Source: Gemmatimonadota bacterium (lineage in GTDB: Bacteria; Gemmatimonadota; Gemmatimonadetes; Gemmatimonadales; GWC2-71-9). Taken from it: 5,976 nucleotides of DNA. Below, one piece after another: positions 4,775-5,976 of this stretch (position 1 is its first letter; the number at the start of each line of letters is the position of its first letter). The stretch covers positions 1-5,976 of the forward strand of contig JAOTWK010000229.1 in assembly GCA_029862935.1 (NCBI GenBank). The letters are read 5' to 3'. The notes below the pieces were generated by a model. The model did no database searches. It saw only the letters and a list, made by a program, of their open reading frames with translations, and had not been told where the DNA came from. The position numbers and the translations under genes were made by a program.

Positions 4775-5976
4775 GCCAAACCCGGCGCTGGCTCGAGACT
4801 CGGCGGCGCGAGCTGCTCGGGCGCCATCTTGGCGCCGGCGTGGCGTTCACGGTCGGTCTGGTGCTTGGGGCTCTGGGATTGGGGCTGTTGCTTGGTCGGT
4901 ACGGCGTGTACCGCCACGCGCCGTGGTCGATCCTGGCCGCCTGGACCATCCCCGTTGTGATCATGGGAGCGGGTGCAGTCTGGATGCGGCGTCGGGCACA
5001 GCGGTTCAGCCTGTTGGCGCTTGCCAATCTGGTTGAGCGGGCTGGTGGGCGCCGCCGCGGGTCTGTGGCCGGTGCGGCCGTGTGGACGCCCCAAGCCGGC
5101 AGCGCGTCACTCGCGGCGCTTGCCGACCGGCAGGTCGCATCGTGGCTGAGCCAGGCGGGGCAGGAATCACTGGCGGCCGAGCGCGGCGCGGCTCGCGGGC
5201 GGGTGGCAGTGGGCGCATCCGTGCTGCTTGCCGGCGTTGCGGCATTCGCCGCGGCCGGCCCATTGGGACCCGGTGCCCAGTTCTGGCAGCCGGTCCACGT
5301 TCTGGCCATCGCTCGAAGTCCGGTGCAGCTCGACGTGGATCGCACCACGGTGGCTCGAGGGGACAGTGTGTGGGTGCGCGTGACGGTGCCGGGGCGCGCC
5401 GCGGCCCGACTCTGGGTGCGCGCACCGGGCGAAGCGTGGCAGCAGCAGCCCCTCGCACTCGATACCGCGGGAATAGCCGCGCTGACCCTGGGGCCGCTCG
5501 AGAGTGATCGCTACCTCAAGGCCTCGAGCGGGCGACGGTTCTCGCGGACAGTGCAGGTGACGGTGAGCCTCCCCGCACTCGTCGCCGAGTTGGAGATGCT
5601 GGCCTCGCTCCCGGACTATCTGGATCGGGCGGATGAGCGATTGGTTGCCGACGGAGACACCGTCCTCCTCCCGGTGGGCACGATCGTCACTACCAGAGGT
5701 CGTCTCACCGTGCCCCTCAGGAATGCTCGCTGGGTGACCCGAGAGCAGACGACTGACTTGGCGGTCGATGGAACCCACTTCACCGGCTCCTTTGTGGTGC
5801 GTCGCAGTGGTGAGTGGCGCCTGGCTCTTCACCCCGAGAACGGTGGTGCGCTCCGCGAGGCGGTACCGGCGCTCACGATCGTCGCCGTACGGGACAGCAT
5901 CCCGACGGTCACGGTTCCCGTGCCGGGGGTCGACACGATCGCGCCGCTGTCGCTCGAGCAACCGCTCTTGGTGGAC
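4771..5976 (+). CDS. Membrane protein resembling DUF4175, truncated by the right edge
   Basis: The frame is open from the ATG at 4771 to the end of the window, giving 402 codons with no stop. The ATG overlaps the DUF4159 gene's stop by 4 bases (ATGA). The protein begins with a basic segment (R-R-W-L-E-T-R-R-R), then hydrophobic helices at about 21-42, 53-71 and 145-163. A loop of roughly 70 residues with many charged residues lies between the second and third helices. After 164 comes a large soluble part, probably periplasmic and rich in beta-strands, with an APG-type segment R-L-W-V-R-A-P-G-E-A-W. Around 280-304 it has L-P-D-Y-L followed by G-D-T-V-L-L-P-V-G-T, matching the 'PPYTGL ... G..v..p.Gt.v' pattern of DUF4175 proteins. 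Those are usually 700 residues or more, so much of the protein is missing. Its pairing with DUF4159 is seen in other bacteria too, by recollection, and suggests a joint envelope function that is not known. Confidence 0.8.
   Translation, partial: MSQTRRWLETRRRELLGRHLGAGVAFTVGLVLGALGLGLLLGRYGVYRHAPWSILAAWTIPVVIMGAGAVWMRRRAQRFSLLALANLVERAGGRRRGSVAGAAVWTPQAGSASLAALADRQVASWLSQAGQESLAAERGAARGRVAVGASVLLAGVAAFAAAGPLGPGAQFWQPVHVLAIARSPVQLDVDRTTVARGDSVWVRVTVPGRAAARLWVRAPGEAWQQQPLALDTAGIAALTLGPLESDRYLKASSGRRFSRTVQVTVSLPALVAELEMLASLPDYLDRADERLVADGDTVLLPVGTIVTTRGRLTVPLRNARWVTREQTTDLAVDGTHFTGSFVVRRSGEWRLALHPENGGALREAVPALTIVAVRDSIPTVTVPVPGVDTIAPLSLEQPLLVD

Noticed and set aside
4314..5348. Minus-strand open frame of 344 codons opposite the DUF4159 and DUF4175-like genes
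   Set aside because: It is rich in Arg, Pro, Ala and Ser, has no recognisable domain and lies antisense to two well-supported genes; long antisense frames are expected at this GC content. The same applies to the 264-codon minus frame at 5167-5961.
1..5976. Search for CRISPR, tRNA, transposase, toxin-antitoxin or defence genes
   Set aside because: No direct repeats with regular spacing, no tRNA cloverleaf, and no transposase or defence motifs were seen in any plausible frame.

Overview
The window is about 6 kb of GC-rich, gene-dense bacterial chromosome with mostly housekeeping content. There are no mobile elements, CRISPR arrays, tRNA or rRNA genes, and no gene-free stretch over about 115 bases. 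The gene set fits a soil- or water-type bacterium of the Gemmatimonadota or a relative: vitamin B6 synthesis, methylmalonyl-CoA epimerase, thioredoxin, RsmI, and a DUF4159/DUF4175-like envelope pair. That placement is inference from gene content and neighbourhood; no phylogenetic marker was compared.

Left part (1-1757). A minus-strand unit holds pdxJ (pyridoxine 5'-phosphate synthase) and, 67 bases downstream, the first 12 codons of another gene that runs off the left edge. Divergent from pdxJ is a small predicted lipoprotein gene (903-1352). It converges, with only 6 bases between the stop codons, on a minus-strand methylmalonyl-CoA epimerase gene that starts at a GTG with a clear GGAGG ribosome binding site.

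Middle (1758-2265). A 62-base divergent spacer separates the epimerase gene from trxA and holds an 18-base imperfect palindrome, a possible operator. trxA is followed by a 113-base spacer with a perfect 14-base inverted repeat, a possible terminator without a T-tract.

Right part (2266-5976). Four plus-strand genes overlap head to tail, which suggests one translationally coupled operon: a 338-residue protein of unknown function with two DUF4388-like segments, RsmI (16S rRNA C1402 ribose methyltransferase), a secreted DUF4159 protein, and a membrane protein resembling DUF4175, cut by the right edge. The last two probably act together at the envelope. The most interesting points are the unknown 338-residue protein, its fusion into an operon with rsmI and the DUF4159/DUF4175-like pair, and the two palindromes. 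No clearly new defence or mobile system is visible.
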